This document shows positions 61,460-64,000 of a stretch of 64,000 bases of DNA, piece after piece (within the stretch, counting starts at the first letter, position 1; the number at the start of each line of letters is the position of its first letter). The stretch is from JAQUBU01 sp036677685. Lineage in GTDB: Bacteria > Bacillota > Syntrophomonadia > Syntrophomonadales > Syntrophomonadaceae. The stretch is from the NCBI GenBank assembly GCA_036677685.1, contig JAVBWA010000049.1, forward strand, positions 25,851 to 89,850, read 5' to 3'. Under the pieces are notes generated by a model, which was not told the DNA's origin, did no database searches, and worked only from the letters and a program-made list of their open reading frames with translations. The position numbers were made by a program, and so were the translations under genes.

Positions 61460-62197
61460 ATGAAAGAAGTTCTGGCCGGAGTTAACAGCATAATGGAAGC
61501 TCTTAAAGGCCGCCGGCGGGTGGAGAAAATATTCGTCCAGCAAGGCCGTCAGGGCAAGCGTATTGAGGATTTGCTGCGGCTTGCCAAAAAAAAAGGAGTA
61601 TATGTTCAGAACGTTGATAAACAAAAACTTGACCAGATGTACTCGCTGAGCAATCACCAGGGGATTGTAGCCCGGGTGGAAAGCTATGAATATGCCGAAA
61701 TTGGCGAGGTTCTGGAAATAGCCGCACTTAAAGGGGAAAGTCCTTTTCTGCTTATTCTGGATGGGATCGAGGACCCGCAAAATCTGGGATCCATAATAAG
61801 AACGGCTGAATGCGCGGGTGTGCATGGCATAGTTATTCCCCGCCACCAGGCCGTGGAAATAACCGGTACGGTAGCTAAGGCATCGGCCGGAGCCATAGAG
61901 CATATGCCGATCATTAAAGAAACCAACCTGGTAAATATCATCAAGGAACTGAAGACCCAAGGATTTTGGGTTATAGGGGCCGATATGGAGGGCAGCCAGG
62001 ATTATTTTACTGTCTCAGTTCCCAGTCCTACCGTACTGGTAGTGGGCGGAGAAGGACAGGGAATGCGCAGGCTGGTCAAAGAGAATTGTGATATTTTATT
62101 AAAAATACCCATGCATGGAAAGATAAACTCACTCAATGCGGCGGTTGCCTCAGCCTTGGTTATTTATGAGGTGGTCCGTCAGCGCAGCGGATTATAG
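61460..62197 (+). CDS. rlmB: 23S rRNA (guanosine-2'-O-)-methyltransferase RlmB-like (TrmH family)
   Basis: The 245-residue SPOUT methyltransferase has an N-terminal RNA-binding domain (GVNSIMEALKGRRRVEKIFV) and the knotted SAM-binding domain: LDGIEDPQNLGSIIRTAE, VVGGEGQGMRRLV, IPMHGKINSLNAAVA. The family methylates the 2'-OH of a 23S or tRNA guanosine; RlmB/YacO is favoured by the neighbourhood. AGGAGAAAT precedes the start. Confidence 0.92.
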   Translation: MKEVLAGVNSIMEALKGRRRVEKIFVQQGRQGKRIEDLLRLAKKKGVYVQNVDKQKLDQMYSLSNHQGIVARVESYEYAEIGEVLEIAALKGESPFLLILDGIEDPQNLGSIIRTAECAGVHGIVIPRHQAVEITGTVAKASAGAIEHMPIIKETNLVNIIKELKTQGFWVIGADMEGSQDYFTVSVPSPTVLVVGGEGQGMRRLVKENCDILLKIPMHGKINSLNAAVASALVIYEVVRQRSGL

Positions 62198-62331
62198 CCC
62201 CTTAATTAAGAAAAGCGAGGAGTTGGGCATTCGGGTTGGGAAACGCTAAAGATTGCCGATTCCATACATCCTGTGGTGCTTAGGTGTCCCATAGATTACA
62301 TAAGTCCTGCTACCGGGTTAATACAGGTATA

Positions 62332-62360
62332 TTGACTAGTTTTGGACCAATGGCTATAAT
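62332..62360 (+). promoter_or_regulatory. SigA promoter of sigH
   Basis: TTGACT (62332-62337), 17-base spacer, TATAAT (62355-62360), about 50 bases before the sigH start. Confidence 0.8.
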
Positions 62361-62412
62361 TAAGAAGATGTGTGTACTGTGTTCATACAAAATAACTAAT
62401 GGGGGCGATTGA

Positions 62413-63063
62413 ATGTCCGGTTCTGTCGCTGTGAGAAAAATTTGTCTTACATATCTCGATATATGTGACGAAGAAATAGTGGAATTAGCCCAGCAAGGCG
62501 ATCAATTTGCGATAGAATTTCTAATGGATAAATATAAAAATTTTGTAAGAGCCAAAGCAAGATCCTATTTCCTCATTGGAGCTGATAAAGAAGATATCAT
62601 ACAGGAAGGTATGATAGGTCTTTTTAAGGCAATTCGTGATTACAAGTTGGACAAGTTAACCTCATTTCGCGCCTTTGCCGAATTATGTATTACCCGACAG
62701 ATAATTACCGCTATTAAAACTGCTACCCGGCAAAAACACATTCCTCTAAATTCCTATGTATCATTAAATAAACCTATTTATGATGAAGAATCTGAGCGTA
62801 CGCTCATGGATATATTATCGACAACCAGGATTACTAATCCGGAAGAGATTGTCATTAGCCGTGAAGAGTTTATATTTATTGAGAAGAAGATTGGCGAGAT
62901 CTTGAGTTCACTGGAATGGAAAGTACTTATGGCCTATTTGGAGGGCAAATCCTACCATGAAATAGCCATTGATCTTAAGAGACATGTAAAGTCAATTGAT
63001 AATGCTTTGCAGAGGGTTAAGAGAAAATTGGAAAAATATCTCGAGGACCGTAACGCAATATAA
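62413..63063 (+). CDS. sigH: RNA polymerase sigma factor SigH
   Basis: SigH (Spo0H) directs early sporulation and stationary-phase genes. The 216-residue sigma-70-type factor has region 2 (QFAIEFLMDKYKNFVRAKAR, ADKEDIIQEGMIGLFKAIRD) and region 4 (LEGKSYHEIAIDLKRHVKSI). It lies after rlmB as in Bacillus. The start ATG follows GGGGGCG. The TAA stop is in repeat copy R. SigH-like promoters are seen before the atp operon in this window. Confidence 0.95.
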   Translation: MSGSVAVRKICLTYLDICDEEIVELAQQGDQFAIEFLMDKYKNFVRAKARSYFLIGADKEDIIQEGMIGLFKAIRDYKLDKLTSFRAFAELCITRQIITAIKTATRQKHIPLNSYVSLNKPIYDEESERTLMDILSTTRITNPEEIVISREEFIFIEKKIGEILSSLEWKVLMAYLEGKSYHEIAIDLKRHVKSIDNALQRVKRKLEKYLEDRNAI

Positions 63064-63137
63064 CGAGGCGGAAAATGTTCACCGCTTCGTTATAGCGGTG
63101 TGTTGAAACTGCTCCGCAGTTTTTTCCGATGCTTAAA
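63059..63137 (+). repeat. R1 repeat copy R (short form)
   Basis: Head TATAACGAGGCGG pairs with CCGCTTCGTTATA; the inner hairpins are missing; the tail hairpin is GAAACTGCTCCGCAGTTTT with end GATGCTTAAA. It lies between sigH and the tRNA promoter. Confidence 0.92.
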
Positions 63138-63160
63138 GCTCAAATTACCGTAAATAGTAT

Positions 63161-63189
63161 TTGACTTTGCCCGGCTCAGAGTATAAAAT
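63161..63189 (+). promoter_or_regulatory. SigA promoter of the tRNA cluster
   Basis: TTGACT (63161-63166), 17-base spacer, TAAAAT (63184-63189), 12 bases before the first tRNA. Confidence 0.75.
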
Positions 63190-63201
63190 ATTACTTGCTG
63201 A

Positions 63202-63277
63202 GCCGAGCTAGCTCAATCGGTAGAGCAGCTGATTTGTAATCAGCAGGTTGCGGGTTCAAGTCCTGTGCTCGGCTCCA
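63202..63277 (+). tRNA. tRNA-Thr (anticodon TGT)
   Basis: Acceptor arms GCCGAGC/GCTCGGC, anticodon loop TTTGTAA in a CTGAT/ATCAG stem, T-loop GGTTCAAGTCC, and an encoded CCA. Anticodon TGT reads ACA. Confidence 0.97.
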
Positions 63278-63289
63278 GGTTATAGTCAT

Positions 63290-63374
63290 GGAGGGATACC
63301 CAAGCGGCCAAAGGGGGCAGACTGTAAATCTGTTGTCAACGACTTCGAAGGTTCGAATCCTTCTCCCTCCACCA
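63290..63374 (+). tRNA. tRNA-Tyr (anticodon GTA)
   Basis: Acceptor arms GGAGGGA/TCCCTCC, anticodon loop CTGTAAA, a long variable arm as expected for bacterial tRNA-Tyr, and an encoded CCA. Confidence 0.97.
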
Positions 63375-63381
63375 TTTACGA

Positions 63382-63457
<76 letters not shown>

Positions 63458-63466
63458 TGTAAGTGA

Positions 63467-63495
63467 ACATGGTCGCATCGTATGGTGCGACCATG
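63467..63495 (+). other. Perfect hairpin between tRNA-fMet and tRNA-Thr
   Basis: CATGGTCGCA and TGCGACCATG form a 10-bp stem around an 8-base loop, nine bases after tRNA-fMet. ATAAAATT follows, without a clear T-run. It could be a processing signal or weak terminator. The rest of the 177-base spacer has no gene. Confidence 0.6.
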
Positions 63496-63634
63496 ATAAA
63501 ATTGCTAATTAGTATCAATTGTTTAGCAGGGGTTCAATAAATTTTGACCATGTGAACATCGGAAGTACCCGCAGGGTAGGTGCAACTAAAAGCGAACATA
63601 GCATATCAAGCAGCATTTGGAGTGTAGTTAATCT

Positions 63635-63710
63635 GCCCTTATAGCTCAGTCGGCAGAGCGCATCCTTGGTAAGGATGAGGTCACCGGTTCAAGTCCGGTT
63701 AAGGGCTCCA
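63635..63710 (+). tRNA. tRNA-Thr (anticodon GGT)
   Basis: Anticodon loop TTGGTAA in a CATCC/GGATG stem, T-loop GGTTCAAGTCC, encoded CCA. It reads ACC/ACT. The acceptor starts GCCCTT and ends AAGGGC. Confidence 0.96.
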
Positions 63711-63713
63711 TCT

Positions 63714-63790
63714 GGCGGCGTAGCTCAGCTGGCTAGAGCATACGGTTCATACCCGTAGTGTCAGGGGTTCGAATCCCTTCGCCGCTACCA
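63714..63790 (+). tRNA. Elongator tRNA-Met (anticodon CAT)
   Basis: Acceptor arms GGCGGCG/CGCCGCT, anticodon loop TTCATAC in a TACGG/CCGTA stem, encoded CCA. The sequence resembles Bacillus elongator tRNA-Met rather than the lysidine-modified tRNA-Ile. Confidence 0.94.
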
Positions 63791-63800
63791 AAGAGAAGGT

Positions 63801-63834
63801 AAGGAGTGGGATAATTTCTCACTCCTTTTATTTT
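63801..63834 (+). terminator. Terminator after the tRNA cluster
   Basis: AGGAGTG pairs with CACTCCT around an 11-base loop, followed by TTTATTTTG. Confidence 0.8.
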
Positions 63835-63917
63835 GCTTCTTTATTGGGTAAAATATTAATTGGTTTAATATCGGGGTAACCCCTTAAAATACTAAAAAAG
63901 GAAAGGTGAGAGAAAGG

Positions 63918-64000
63918 ATGGCAAAGGCAAAATACGAGAGGACAAAACCTCATCTTAACATCGGGACCATAGGGCATATAGATCATGGCAAGACCACATT
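63918..64000 (+). CDS. tuf: Elongation factor Tu (3' partial)
   Basis: The first 27 codons run to the window edge: MAKAKYERTKPHLNIGTIGH, then IDHGKTT, the P-loop of EF-Tu (GHIDHGKT, where most EF-Tu have GHVDHGKT). AGAAAGG precedes the ATG 63918. tRNA-Met-tuf linkage is common in bacteria. Confidence 0.95.
   Translation, partial: MAKAKYERTKPHLNIGTIGHIDHGKTT

Overview
The window is a dense, mostly co-oriented stretch of chromosome from an endospore-forming Gram-positive anaerobe. Spore genes (spoIID, spoIIID, sigH, a cortex-hydrolase-like GH18 protein) and a Bacillus-like gene order (rho-rpmE-prfA-prmC-sua5-mntP-ywlE-rpiB-glyA-atp-ywmB-murA-spoIID-spoIIID-mbl, and ctsR-mcsA-mcsB-clpC-radA-disA-yacL-ispD-ispF-gltX-cysE-cysS-mrnC-rlmB-sigH) place it in the Firmicutes. 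A very large acyl-CoA dehydratase activase-type protein fits a syntrophic or fermentative clostridium. A Syntrophomonas-like genome is my best inference; no database was searched.

Layout. 1-13.7 kb: end of rho, a LysM/M23 peptidase, a radical SAM protein, a YhaM-like OB-HD protein, an SPFH protein, a LytTR two-component pair, a GH18 protein, an FAD oxidoreductase, a lipoprotein, rpmE and a YqhQ homologue. 13.8-20.7 kb: translation termination (prfA, prmC), sua5, mntP, ywlE, rpiB, glyA, comEB and a MazG-like protein. 20.7-28 kb: complete F-type ATP synthase operon behind two SigH-like promoters, with a strong terminator. 28-38 kb: envelope, spore and cell-shape genes (ywmB, murA, spoIID, spoIIID, mbl, a flagellar rod-type protein, a TagA/WecG glycosyltransferase, an FtsA-like protein with VNG repeats). 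38-43 kb: TetR regulator divergent from the giant activase. 43.5-51 kb: CtsR stress operon with radA and disA. 52-63 kb: yacL, ispD, ispF, a DUF1002 protein, gltX, a T-box-controlled cysE-cysS-mrnC group, thyX, rlmB, sigH. 63.2-64 kb: five tRNAs and the start of tuf.

The most unusual content is a dispersed structured repeat, called R1 here, with about 19 copies in 64 kb. A full copy is about 135 bp. It starts TATAACGAGGCGAAAA, carries two inner hairpins, closes the head with GCCTCGTTGCAGCGG, and ends with the hairpin GAAACTGCTCCGCAGTTTC and GATGCTTAAA. Copies show compensatory changes in their stems. Most sit exactly at the 3' end of a gene and supply its stop codon. One lies in frame inside sua5, one appears to truncate an SPFH gene, and one supplies the start codon of a response regulator. 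Some copies are tandem, nested, short or carry an extra two-hairpin module. None lies in the ATP synthase operon or in the clpC-disA block. A second, rarer family (R2, about 175 bp, 19-bp perfect terminal inverted repeats) looks like a MITE.
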